A stretch of DNA of 64,000 nt from Glutinoglossum americanum (lineage: Eukaryota > Ascomycota > Geoglossomycetes > Geoglossales > Geoglossaceae), in assembly GCA_020080175.1 (NCBI GenBank), contig JAGHQL010000125.1, positions 16,474-80,473 on the forward strand, in the 5' to 3' direction. The position numbers were made by a program, and so were the translations under genes. Below, piece by piece: positions 11,272 to 24,110 of this stretch; within the stretch, counting starts at the first letter, position 1; each line of letters starts with the position of its first letter. Under the pieces are notes generated by a model. The model did no database searches and was not told the DNA's origin. It worked only from the letters and a program-made list of their open reading frames with translations.

Positions 11272-14200
11272 CTAACCGTTGGAAAGTTCGTTCTCTCCCT
11301 TGGGGTCTTCCCCAATATATACGGCATTTTCCATTTTCAGCTTTATCAGCTCAGCAATTTTCGAGTGGCTGACCCACTCCGCCATTTCCAACGCCGTTCC
11401 TCCATTCCCGTTTCTTGCCTCGATGTTGGCCCCATTGTCAAGGAGCAGCTCGACTAAGTCCAAGTCGCCTTTCGCAGTGGCCCAGTGCAACACCGTCCAC
11501 CCAGCAACAGTTTCTTTTGCCTCAGTGTCGGCTCCCCTGTTGAGCAATAGTCTGACTACATCAAAATGGCCCCCTACAGCTGCATCGTAAAGCGCTGTGT
11601 GCGCATATGATCTTTCTCTAACTTCGATGTCAGCTCCTTTGTCAAGAAGCAGCTTCGTCGCATCGAAGTGACCAAACGAGGCTGATCTATATAGTGCCGT
11701 CTTTCCATCTGCATCCTTGGCCTCGATATCAGCTCCCTTACTGAGAAGCAATTTGATGACATCTAGGTTGTCGCTTGAGGCTGCCATGAGCAAAGCCATC
11801 TGTCCACACTCGTCCGTAGTCTTGATAGCTTCTGTGTCTAGCAGCCGTGTGGCTAGGTCTAACCGGTCTCCAGGGGCTGCCATGAGTAGCGCTATTCCTT
11901 CAGGATTCCCTTTGGCCCCTTTGCTAAGTAGCAGCTTCACCACTTCCAAGTGACCGTTCGAGGCCGCCATGAGCAACGCCGTCCTTCCGTTATTATCCGC
12001 AGCATCAATATCAGCTCCTCTCTCAAGAAGCAGCTTAACAACTTCTAAACGACCCCCCAACGCTACCCTATGCAATGCTGTCTCCCCATATATGTTGTTA
12101 GCCTTAATGTTAGCTCCTTTGTCAAGCAGCGCCTTGACCGTCTCCAAATGACCTCCCAAGGCTGCCTTGTGTAGTGCTGTTTGTGCCCACTTATCCGTGG
12201 CTTCAACACTGACTCCCTTGTCGAGTAGTAGTTTAACCACTCCTAAGAGGCCTAGGGAAGCCGTCATGAGCAATGTCGTTGACCCATCATAATCCTTGGC
12301 CTCGGCATCGGCTCCGTTATCAAGCAGGATCTTGACTGCCTCCGGGTGATTGCAAACGGCAGCCCTGTGCAATGCAGTTTGTGTCCACAGATTCTTAACC
12401 TCCATATTTGCTCCCTTGTCGAGGAGCTGTTTAATAACGCCCAATTGGCCATATGAGGCTGCCATGTGCAGCGCAGTGAATTTCTGCGGATCAGTCGCCT
12501 CAATATCGGCACCTTTGTCTAGTAGCAGTTTGGAAACCTGCTCATGACCGTGCCAGGCCGATTGATGGAGTGCTCTCTTTCCAACATTACCCTCGGCCTC
12601 TACCTGAGCACCCCTGTCTAGCAACAATCTCACGACCTCGACATCTCCCCTCTCCGCTGCAATGCACAGGGCTGTCTCTCCATCCTCATACTTGGCCTCT
12701 ATATCGACTCCTTGGTCAAGTAGTGCTTCCACGACGCCCTTAATCCCAAAAGATGTTGCGACGTGCAAGCAAGTATATGACTTTGGGAACCTCTGGCTAT
12801 ATCCTTGATATAAATGGTTACCCGCACCCATAGCCTGTACGGCACTTTCGAGGTTTGGACCCTTGCCACAAAATTCGATAGCTAAACCTTGGTAGTCATC
12901 TTCAAGGGTCTCTCGGGCGTGATCGCCCCAATGCTGCGCAGCGTATTGGAGAAATGGACTCGTATCTAAACGGGACTCGTATTCTTCATCACTGAGGCAA
13001 GGTCCGTCGCCAAATGCGTCAAAACAAAGGTAGGTCAGGCAAGCCTGCGTAATTTCTGAATTGCGTTTCGGGAAAAGCGATTGTGAATTCTTGTCGAAGT
13101 ATTCCTGAAGTGTGAAATGGACAAGACGAACAACCAAACTCGCAGGATCAATCCGTACTAGGCCCAGACAATACTCAACCAAAAGATCTTCGCAAGGAAG
13201 GTCGTCTTCGTCAAAGTCGTGCTCGCCCGAACGAACAGCAAGACCGTGGAGTAGTTCAGCGATTTTCAACGGTCTCTTAGCGTGTGCGATCCACATTAGA
13301 ACCCTATGAGCCATGTCCCTTTCAGAGGGAGGTTGGACCCCAATTCTTTTGAGAATATCGCTAAAGTTGTCATCCAACTTTTTAGGTAACGTTTTTAGGC
13401 ATCTTCTAATTTCGCCCTTTGTAGTCTGGTCCAAGATGGCTTGGATTTGTAGTGTAGGCAATAGGAACCTAGGATTACCACAACATCAATCCTTGAACAG
13501 GGTTCTGAAAGGTTGAACTTATAACCACTTACATCCCGTGAGCGCCGTCGACGATTGATGTAACTATGTCTTCCTTCAATTTCTCGTCTTTACCAAGGAT
13601 TTTCTTTGTTTTCCGGTTTTCGAGCTTCTTATATACGAAATCGCTGATGTCAGATTCCACTGCTTCAAGCTTGACTTGCAGAGCATGTCCCAGACTTTCG
13701 TTCAGGTCTTCCGGGTGAGGCCGGCTGGTCACCAGTAACTTCATCGAGATTTCGAATTGTTGAAGGGCGCTCAAAAGCTCGGACCGGCAGTCGCCAGCTT
13801 TACACTCATCTAGAGCATCAATAACCAGATAGACGGCATCAAATCTCTTCGCTGTGGACAGGAGAAGCTCCTGTAATTCGCTCACTTGAGGTATTTGCCC
13901 CTTCATAACGGATCGGTCAAAAAGCTGCTTGACTGGCGCCGGAAGCTCTTCCAATTGTAGCAGCAATTGCTTCAGTAAGCTTGATATAACCTGCTCCAAT
14001 GTCTGCTCGTCCTCGGCGCTGAAGTCAAAGTAAAAAAACACCACGCCTGCATCTTTCCTAGTCTTTGTGATATGGTCAATTGCGAGAGACCTTCGAAAAT
14101 TTAGCTATATAAACTGGGCGTGAAAAGCATACGAGACATACGCGAGAACCGTCTTACCAACTCCTGGATCTCCCTTGCACCACAGAATATTCCCAGCGTC

Positions 14201-15081
14201 ACCTTTTAGCCACAGTTGGAATTCAGCTAGTTCTAGAAACCACATTCCTGTGTTTCCATGTCGCCTGCGTAGGGTATCGTTCTGCTTCTCGTTATGGGCA
14301 ACGCTTGACAGCCACCCAAGTACCTCCATGCGTTCTTCATCTGCAAGCGACTATTAGCACGAAAGCGGTGTCTGCTCGAAACATGTTCCACACACCCAAT
14401 CTCCTCCGATCAAGGCTTTGCGCTATGCCATACGTTTTTTGGACACTCTCTGTGACGTCAGGTAACGACCCCACCAGATTTTGTATCTCCGAGACCCTTT
14501 CCAACATTTTTTGGATTTCCGGGTAAAAGTGACGTGTTGATTGCATTTGCTCCAGCTGAAAGTTCAGTGACTCCAATACATCGTCCCTCACTTTGGATAG
14601 AAGCCGACTAAAGAAAGAATGGTTAGCCTGCCCCGAAGTCCGGAGTTTGGCGTTCTCACCAGCCGGCCGTCTGGAGGGATAAACTATAAAGCTGCGTCCA
14701 TCTGTGTATTGCATCTATAGTCTCGCGGTTTTCCTTCTCGGTGAACGGCCAACTTAACCTTTGGATGGCTCTCGAAACCCTGTCGCCTTTGCCGTATTTT
14801 TCAAGCTTCTTCTGGAGAGCATTGAGCTCCTTGTCGCAGGCGTTTGTCGCGACTAGAAGCACCGAAGTAGGTTCGAAGACAATGGGATCTGCGTCTTCGC
14901 TTTGTAGAAATTCCGAGAGTTGTTTAAGCACAGCGGAGAAAGCCTGAATTTCTCTCTCTAATTTATACGCCTCTTGTGATGCTCCTTTCACTGAACTAGT
15001 AAACTCTGCGATCGTCACGCCAACCTGTATCGCTAAGCACAGAAGGCCCGCAACTCCAGACGCCACAGACAGAGGATCCAT
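11272..15081 (-). CDS. HeLo-like N-terminal - NACHT - ankyrin repeat protein
   Basis: Five exons (15081-14660, 14607-14396, 14340-14142, 14090-13533, 13468-11272) give 1195 residues with every junction in frame. The N-terminus starts MDPLSVASGVAGLLCLAIQV, the signature of the fungal STAND N-terminal / HeLo-like domain, a helical domain related to membrane-targeting cell-death effectors. NACHT follows, with Walker A GDPGVGKT at about 268-275 and Walker B VYLVIDALDEC near 364-374, then a helical region with LVHFTLQEYF. About 14-15 ankyrin repeats of roughly 33 residues fill about 698-1170; they are far more diverged from one another than those of the neighbouring NLR gene. A role in self/non-self recognition and programmed cell death is known for relatives and inferred here. 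The frame is intact throughout. Confidence 0.9.
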
Positions 15082-16415
15082 GGTTTACCGTATTCGGTGT
15101 TCCTAGAGGTGGTGAGATAAGGATTCGTTGCGTAACAGCGATGGGGCCCTCCTTCAGAGGGTCTCGCGGTGCAATATAAAGGAACAGTCGACTCGCCGCA
15201 TCTTCACAACCCAATTTGTTGGGCGTTTGCACGTTTGAGGTAGCACGATGTAGCCCTTTTGGTTGGATTATGCCGCCCCCTGTCATCCTCAAGCATGCCT
15301 GAAACTGAGAGCAATGGAAGGCCATAAGATGCTGTATGAGAGGCGGCGCCAAAGTTTCGAAAACCTCTAAAGCGGCAATCGTCCTCAGTTACTCGTTATT
15401 TCCGTGCCAATGTGAAATCCAAAGGCGCTCTGCAATATCATAGGCATAAAAGCGGCGGGTGTCTCCTCCGAACATCACCATGTCTTTCAACATCCTTCCA
15501 CAAGCTCGAATAGTTTTATCCCCGTGTACCCTGAGGTGTACACTTGGCCAACCAAAAACCACTCACCCCACACAGCACGAGAAAGCTGCCTAAAAGAGCC
15601 CAACCTAGAAAACAGAGATCTAGTTATTCGTATTAAATAGGAACTTAGCTCCTCTCTATATATATTTACCGACACAGGCCAGTACTACCTCGAAAAAGAA
15701 AGCTCAATTTCTCCCAGACCAGAAACGAGCATAATTCCGCCGATTAAACCGGAATTTGGCCGCAAAATCCACGCAGCATTCCTACAATACCTATACGGCG
15801 CGCCGGTCAGCCAAATCCAAAGAGGGCCTGAGATCTGGTCTATATGCGCCGAGGTTAGGTAGGTGCGTGAGCCACGGTTCTATCGCCTTTTTTTTTCATA
15901 AAAAAAAAAAAAAAAGCGGGCGTGCGGGGGCGTCCGTTTCATACTCAGAATTAAAGGAGAGATAGTATGAATAAATACCCTCTATCCCAATTGCTTGCTA
16001 CTGCTTCTCAACTACGTATATCTACACCCCCCTCAACATCCAAGTGAACTGGCAACTCACGCGAAGTCCCGCGGGTATAAAAAAGAAAAGAGGGAAAAAA
16101 GATTAGAAACCATAGTAATAAACGACGCTTGCTTCAGAGGGAAAAAAAAAAGAAAAACAAATTTCCCAAAACCCCGCATTTGATATCCCCCCATGGTTTG
16201 AGTTCCCCATCCCAAAGAGAAAAGAAAAAACGTGAAGCCCGTCATGCGATGTCGTCGTGGTCCTGAGTTCGTATTCCCAGAGATGGTGGAGGGGAGGTGT
16301 GTGTGTGTGTGAGTTATTAAAAAAAAATCAGAAAAGGGGGCATGGGAAATATGCCTTTTATGAAAAAGAGAAATCGGAAAAGAGAAGGGTTTTTTCGGCT
16401 TCTAGTCTACTTTCC
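15082..16415. other. Spacer, no gene recognised
   Basis: The left part should contain the promoter of the HeLo-like NLR gene, whose start is at 15081. The rest is AT-rich with an A-run near 15900-15915, several A-rich tracts around 16080-16160, a short GT repeat at 16298-16309 and the 3' flank of the Sec7 gene. The small open frames are not conserved-looking. Confidence 0.4.
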
Positions 16416-19400
16416 CTAACCCTCCCTCTTCTCTTCACCCGCCGCCACCACTGCCGTCTCCTCAACCTTCCGCTGCTCCTCCGTCTTCGCCACCGCCGCA
16501 TCTTCCTTCTCCCCAAGCACCCTCTCCTTCTCCTTCTGAGCGGCCGTCAGACAATCAATATACGTCCCAAACTTCACAATCTCCCTTAGCAAATACGAGC
16601 TTTTCCGTTCCCAATTCGTCATCGCCTTAGCCGAATTGGGGTGGCGCGAGGAGAAGGCCAGCAGCATAGCCCCGCGTAGCTCATTGTGCTTCTGAAGCTC
16701 TTCTTCAATATTCTTGACGTATGTGAGGAGGGCCTGGAATTAGATAAGATGTAAGTCATAATGCTCCTTTTTACACCCAACAGGAAGGGGATTAATTGTG
16801 AGATGCATACATGTAATTGATCCTTCTCGTGCAATTGGCTAGCCATCATGCTTTGCTGAGGAGGTGTCCAATCAGATATGTTGATCCTATCACCAGGAAG
16901 TCTCGGCCTCATTGTCCCCTGCTCCATGGACGACCGGATAGAACTCTGTAAACTCGGCCTAGGGTTCGGTCCTGAAGACGATCTTGTCCGCGAGTGACTG
17001 TATTTTGTCGGAGTGCTGGGCTCGGTTTGCGTGAGTGCGACGTTTATAATCGTGTCGCTCCAACCGTATTCGATATTACAGATGCCTCCCATCAATGGCT
17101 CCTTGGAGAGTCTGGCACTCCAGTAGTTGGCCGTCGAGACGAACTCCTTGACGATTTCCGGGGTCCCGGCTTGGAACAGGTGCACCGCTCCAGTGGGCAG
17201 TGATAGCGCCCAGACATGTGGTCTAGCCTTGGAGTATCCAGGTGGCGGTAGAGCAGATGCTATCGTTTGTCGCAGAAGGAAAGAGCCCAACGCCTCTGCA
17301 TTCTCTGTCCAGTTGCCTCCTCCCACCGCTCCCGCATTAGGGTGACGGCTCTTAGTCGACGATTTTGTTGAGAAGGAGAACAAACGCATCATCCCCCGTT
17401 CGATGACGCAGAATGATTCTGTCCAGTTTCTATTCTTAGCCTTCTTGTCGACAGATTCGAGGTGATGCTTATGCTTTAATATGCCCTCCTTGGCCCACGG
17501 CGCGCCTGCGAGTTCCAACGAGTCATTATCGAGAAGGGTGGCACCATCATCAGCCGCGACGGGAGCGGCGGCAATGCCACCCGGAGTCTCCTCACGGATG
17601 ATGGCCTGGCTAAGGGCATTCGCAAAGCCAATGGATTGTTGATAGTCGCCCTGAGGGAAATTTGACGAAAACGATTCTACGGACATCGAAGTCTGAGTCT
17701 TGTTGAGCGAATATTTACTCCAGGTGCTGGACACCGACGGGCTCCAAATAGACTGGTCATCCAAGCTAGTGCGACTAGAACCAACGGTAGAGTTAGGATA
17801 TAACCTCGGTCGAGATCGATTCTTCGAACTCCATCTCCCCGTGCTTGGCCGGTAGTTCTCCGGCCGACTTCTCGAGCTTTGCGCGAGATTCTCTGATGGT
17901 GCTTTACTGAGCACGCTCGGAGACCGCCTCAACAGGTTCTGTCCTTGCGCAAACACCGAAAGGTTATTGCTGCTAGACTGCTGATCCTGAACAGGCTCTG
18001 GTGTGGAGCCGTGAAGGGGCAGCCGTTGCTGTCTGATGGAATAGAAGAACTCCTTCAAGATAATTTCGAGTTGGGTCTCCCATTGTTTACTCGTGCCGGT
18101 GAATGGCTCTTTTACCAACAGACTGCAATCGTTGGTGTCAAAATGTTGAGGGGTCGGAGGAGGTTCGTCATCTTGTGTGGATAATTGTGCGAGAGCAGCA
18201 GTTCGCTCAGTGTACGTCCGAGCACCCGCATCAAGATCAAGAGATGATTTCTCGGGGTTACCACGCGAAAACGTCGCAGTCATTGGCGGTGATTTGATTC
18301 CCTGATCGTAATAAGGGCTCTGCGATTTTGAATGTAGAAACGAAGAACGCTTCTGGATGAACGTCTCCGGAGCCTGCTCCGAAGCAACGCGGAGGATAGT
18401 AGGTATGGTATTCTTGATGAACTGATTCCGTGTCATCTTTTGCTCGATGTCGGCAAGGTGGAGGTCGGTATTGAGTAGGAGCAACGAGTAGCAGATAGTG
18501 TGGACAACATCTAGGTAGATGGGAAAGAAAGAAAAAAGCCGTTAGCTCCCAAACTCTTGTTTACCTTTAACAATAGATGATGATTGACCTACCTGTGTGC
18601 CTGAATCCATGATTAGGGTTGCATTCACACCATCTGCGCGAGATTGCATCCAAGATTCGATCGACTTGTTGAGTCTCTCCTCTCAACACAAGTCTTCCAC
18701 ATAGAACCCTCATCGCAGCTAGAATGCTCATGTTGGTCCAGTCATATAGTTCCATGTACGCCTTCCTTGCCCTCATGCCTGCCGATCCAGATTCGCCTAG
18801 CCACGTAGCTGCCTTCGCCTTTGTAATAATTTCCTCATTGCCGTCGAATACCTTCTTCGCCAGGGCATAATCTTCCGCTGTTGGTTCACTCTCGTCCCCA
18901 TCGATTATCTCCGTGACGACAGAAGGGATAGCATCGCCACCAGTGGCGTACTGATCATCAACCTGGACTATTGGCACGCTGGCCGCTGACTTGAAGTCAC
19001 TGCTATTTGTCGACCCTGATTCTCGCTGTAGTTTTCTTGGGCCCTCTAGCGGTAATGATAATGGCGTGTTTAATTCTTCCTCTGGCGAAGCAGGGTCAAG
19101 CCATGGCCTGTCCCCACTCTCACTGGGCTCCTTCGAAGGTATCTTCTCATCCCTTGCGGCTGGCCCCTTCCCCCCGACCGTCTCATCAGTAGAAACTTCA
19201 GCCGCGGTGGTCGCCGTCTTTGTGCCCATCGCCGCTGCGCTGCTGGCATCCCTGGGAGATTTCTGAGTACCATCTGACGTTGCTGGCATAGGAACTGTAG
19301 TCACTATGTTCTTAACAGCAGGCAGCCGTCTCGACTCCCTCTCCATCTCTGACTGCACTGCCATGTCCCGATATGTCGGGCTCGTCGGACTCGTTCTTGG

Positions 19401-21611
19401 CCGCCGCTCTTCGTCTTGGTGACTTAGTTTCGACGGTCTGCGCTGAACCCCAACGTTCTTCCTCCCACCTCTGTCCTCATTCCCACTGCTGTCTTGGAGG
19501 AAAGAATTCTCGCCGGCATCCCTTGCATGACTGCTAACGGTAGCGGCGAGGACCCTTGCATGCGGGTTAGGATATGCAGACTCCTTCCCAGCCGAAGCGA
19601 TAGCTCTGCCTTGAGACGGTAAAAAATCTGTACCTTCCCGAGATCGAGGGACTGTCCTTATCGTCGGGTTGCTGCGCGAATGGAGGTTCTGTGGAGGCCC
19701 AGCCGTGTCGCTATTATGGTTGTCGTCGCTGTCGGCCACATATTGATGGTCTTTCCAGTAAGGCTGATACTCTTCGGATTGGCCTCCAGGACTCCTCAGG
19801 TACGGATTCATCACCTGTCGCAGGCTACTGACTGGGCTAGGTCCCGCGTCGGTATACTGCGACTGCTGCACCTGTTGTATCTGTTGTATCTGTAGAGACG
19901 GGATGGGGACTTCATTGTGTTCCGAGACCGATTTCTTCCTCCGACGGAAGAACGAGTGTTTCTTGTTTAGTGGGTGTGGCGGTTGTGGGGGCGTATTCTC
20001 GGTTGGCGTTGTGGGCTGCTGTCGGGAAGGAGACCACGGGCGTATCATCTGCTCTACGATGTGCTGATATTCTTTGCCCCGCGACGACGGGTGGTCCGAT
20101 TGCCCCAAGGGCGACGGGTGCAGGGATTGGCTCGGTGGCGATGCCGCCGCGGCATTCCTCGAGGATCCAAATACACGCCTAAAGAAACCTTGGCGTTCCT
20201 TCGTCGGAGCCTGTGGGGAAGGCAAGATTGGCTTTTCATAAGGCACCGATGGGCTCGGCGCCGGTGGATTCACGAAAGCCGGTAGAGGAGGGAGTTCCCT
20301 CGGATCGCTTACGTTTCCAAAGCTGTCCACCGGGGATCTGACGCTGGAGGCTCCAAGAGTGTTCGACCTCCCCGCTCTATTATACAGGCTCTTAGGTGAC
20401 TTGGAACTTTTCTTGCGCTCCAGCTTGGGTGTCTGTGGAGGTGGATGTGACGGTTGTGGAGGATACGCGCCTTGTGGCGCTGGAACCTGAGGCGGTAGCC
20501 TTCGAGGCCCGACCGGAACGGTGGGCGTCGGTGCAGCGTCGTAGCTGTTATACTCAGCGGCTGTTTGAGGCTGCTCGTCGTCCGAGAAGACGTTGTGATT
20601 GTTAGGTGCCATATTCGACTGCGAACTGTGAACCATTCGTTCAGTGGTGTAACCGTTATCCAAAGCCGACGAGTGCATGTCACCCGCCCACCGACCTCCT
20701 CCAGCGACGCCCTGTTGTCCGTATCCTAAATCGGTGCTGCTACCTTTGCTGCCTCGCGAATGCCCGTAGTGACCTTGATTCGGAGAAGGAGTCGTACGAT
20801 GAGTGTCGAAAAACCTTCCTCGCCCCGATTCCTGTCGGAGGCTCTCTATGCGTCCAATGCTTCCTTGGTTGATATTATTATTATTAATTGAGCTATTGTT
20901 ACTGCGGCGGCCGCTATTGTGTCCCTGAAGTTTCGAGTATCGGCTGGAAGTGTCGTCTGCGTGGTCTATCTCAGATGAGTATGAACTGGAATAGGTGAAG
21001 TCTCTGTGGTGACGTTCGTTCTTAGCGAAGGGTGATCGTAGAGGTGATCTCGGGGAAGGACGATCGCCGTCGTATGGAGAATAGAGGTGGTCATCGTCTG
21101 CGGACGATGATCCAGGTACGAATGCTGACAATTGGTCGAAGGAGAGTAACATATTATCCACAAGCGACTCTCTCATACCCTCCCTGGGTAAGAGCGAGAG
21201 ATCATGCGAATCCCTTCTTACGCCCCCAGACTCGTCTCCTGCACGCTGCTGCCCGTTTCTAATATTATCCACCGGGGTGATATCATCGAGGAAGGTCCCG
21301 CGGGGGGGCGGAGGAGGAGAAGGCGAGCGTAGTCTAAGCGCCTGGGATGCGCCGACATAATTGCCCTTGGCGGTTCGAGGAGATTTTTTGACCGGCGTCC
21401 GAGGTGGTGAGCCGTCACGGGCCGCCCCCCTTCTAGATGAAGATTGGAGGTCTAGGGATTTTGGCGGCGCGCGCTTCGCAGAAGAGTTCGGCATGTTCTC
21501 GCAAGATTCCATACGAGACACGCTGGTTGGATAGAAGCGAGCGACTTGGGGGTTTGGCAGAGCCCGGGGATTAAGGGTATAGGATAAACGTCCTAGAGGC
21601 TTGACGCGCAC
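16416..21611 (-). CDS. Arf guanine-nucleotide exchange factor with Sec7 and PH domains (Syt1/Yel1-like)
   Basis: Three exons (21611-18593, 18510-16811, 16733-16416) give 1678 residues. The first 900 or so are low-complexity, rich in serine, proline and arginine. The Sec7 domain spans about 900-1050: LRGETQQVDRILDAISRRW carries the catalytic glutamate finger, and after the first intron DVVHTICYSLLLLNTDLHLAD is the conserved Sec7 end motif. A PH domain follows at about 1344-1490 (WAKEGILKHKH...), and the C-terminus has a coiled-coil-like segment and a charged tail. Such proteins activate Arf GTPases at the Golgi or plasma membrane; the Sec7-PH order and long disordered N-terminus match yeast Syt1/Yel1 relatives. 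The start is the first ATG; a second in-frame Met about 34 residues in cannot be excluded. Confidence 0.88.
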
Positions 21612-24110
21612 CCGAATTGTTACTCAATGGCCTCGAGCGTAGATCGAAATAGCCCCTGGTGGAGATGAGGAAGTATATCGACAATCTGAGTCCCGCTCAG
21701 TTCGCGGACCACCAGCTGGCGGTTGTTGCTGGTCGGGATATTCACGATCGCCAGGAAATGAGGACGATTGTAGCGATTGCAACGATTGTTGGGCGAAACC
21801 ACTCGCTTCGTCCAAGCCGCAAACACACACTCAGACCAAGCATTTCCCTCGCTCTTCTCTTTCTCTCTCTCTCTCACTTTCGCGCAATCTCTTTTCCTCC
21901 TCAGCTGAATGAACAAAGCGTATCAGCGACAGAATCTCACACGAAAAGCGTAAAATGCAATATCGGCAGCTCTTCGGGGATCTACAAGACCTGTCCTGGA
22001 CGCGAATTAAGGTACGCAGGAAAGATTCAGGGGTAAAGCTTGGCTCGCGTCCCATGGGATGAGGCGAGTTCCCAAAACAAAGAAACTCAACGGAAAGGAT
22101 TTTACGAGCTGCAACCACCACCACAGCTGTGCCTGAGCGAGGTATCATGTACTATGTACGTGGTTTCCGGCCAGGAACAAGCAAGAGCTGCGCTGCCGTG
22201 GGGCCAGCCAAACAGAGCTCTGCAGCCCAGCACACACACACGCACCCACACACACTCGCAGCGAATACTCTGACGACCACGGCCACCACCTACCTACATA
22301 CCTGCGACCATGGCCACCTCCAGATCCAAAAAGAAAGAATTCGAAATTGAACGGAACGACAGCGTAGAGCTATTTGCCGCATCGCACGTCGCACAGACTG
22401 GAAGACCATCGATGGCGATCCCAAAGAGATGTCTCTCCATGCCGATCCCCATCCCAACTTACGGTACATTGGATTGCATTGAATTGTATTGCGCTTGTAC
22501 TCGCAAACTCCCGCTTACACGCCCCAAACCAAAACCAAACAAGCCACGATCACCACCCCCCCGAACCCTTCTGGAACCACTTACCCTTACACCCACGACC
22601 CACCCACGACCCACCCACGACCCTCAGCTCGGCCCCCTAATTTCCTTACTTTTTCTTCCAAACTCCCACGAAACCGCTACCTCGGCACAAAAACACGTAC
22701 AAGACGAGAAGTAACTGAGACAAAGTTCGTCGCTCCAAAACGGGCTTTCACTTCGGAGGGAAACCCCAGCTTTTCACAAACCCCTTCGCCACAACCCGCA
22801 AAATCCAACTCGACTCACCTCCAAAGATAACCCCCCCCGTGCGTAGTGAGCTGGGATACCGACACCGGTTCTACGTGGCATAAAAACATCCCAAAGACAA
22901 AAAAGAGACAAAAGAGAACAAGAAAAAAATAAAAAAAAAACAAAAGGCCCCAAAAACAAGCACCCACCGCCGCCAAAACCCCAAACCCGAACCCAGAAAC
23001 TCAGGCACGCACATCCACACACGCACGCAACAACCCGAACGAAACCTTCGCACCTACCTAGCTCCCCTCAGAACCTGCAATGCAATGCACCCAAGCGGGG
23101 GGGCCCACAATTCCCGACTCCCGTCACCAACCCACAAAAAAATAAATTAAAATAAAATAATATAATAAAAAAACCAACCCAACAAGCGACCACAACCCTA
23201 CCTGGCCCCACTCGGTTCCACACAATAAACCCATACAGCCTGGCTTTACCTAACCATCATCCTAGAATTCGAGCGTGTGTTATTTCATTTCGGAACGGAA
23301 TGGAATCGATGATAAACGATACGCACACTCATCTCCACGCCAAAAAAAAAATTTGAAGAAAGAAAACCTCATCCATTACTACCACCAACCCCCACGCCCC
23401 CCCCCCCCCCCCCCCCCTCCCCCCCCCCCCCCCCCCCCCCCCCCCCAGCGATATCAAACGCGGCGCAACGCAACACCCCAAGCCGGGCCACCGCATTCCC
23501 GGAAACCACCCACCCCTCCCCCAACCCAGCCGAGCTCAGCTTTGAACCCAGTCTGTCTGTCATGCACGCTTAACCACATATCATATCATAACATAGCAAT
23601 GGGATCATCACTACACCCATTAACAAGACCAAAAAAGAAAAAAAAAAAAGAAGAAAAGAAAACCCCCCCCCCCGTACACATTACGTTTTCCCCGCTCTCT
23701 TGCCTTTCCTCTCTCCCTTATAGGAGAGATAAACGTAAAATAAAGTAAAATAAAAAACCCGGTTTTTACTTGGTCGTCGGAGGCTGTGTAGACAGGGCGG
23801 CATGGGGGGTGTGCAGGTAGGCAGACGGGCAGGGCGGTTTCAAGGGCTTTTTTTTTTTTTTTTTCCCCTATGGTTTGGGGAGGAAAGGGTATGATGTGAT
23901 GGCGTCATTCTTTACACATTGCGTCAACTACTTTGGCTGGCTGGCTGGTGGCACGTGGGAGAACCGGAATTGCTAGAATCAATCTCTTCAATTTTCCTGC
24001 TTGACTCCCCTCCTGATGCCGGTGAAGGGGCATCCGCGTGTTGTTCCGCTCGCAGTGGTGAGGGGGAGGTACCTCCCCCGCCTTCCTGCAAAATATGCTC
24101 TGGACTACAT
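21612..24110. other. 2.5-kb gene-free spacer rich in simple sequence
   Basis: No conserved gene was found on either strand. The part next to 21611 is expected to be the promoter and leader of the Sec7 gene and has a CT-rich tract (21856-21877). Further right are CA-rich tracts, A-runs and C-runs, including the long poly-C annotated separately, an A/G-rich block near 23635-23660 and a T-run at 23849-23864. Open frames here are translations of low-complexity DNA. Confidence 0.5.
23397..23446 (+). repeat. 50-base cytosine tract
   Basis: The run consists of C only apart from a single T at 23418. Its complement is poly-G, which can form four-stranded structures. It lies in the long spacer between the Sec7 gene and the PP28 gene. 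Length in such tracts is unreliable in assemblies. Confidence 0.95.

Noticed and set aside
23275-23748. 157-codon open frame with long proline run
   Set aside because: It is a translation of the poly-C tract and A-runs.
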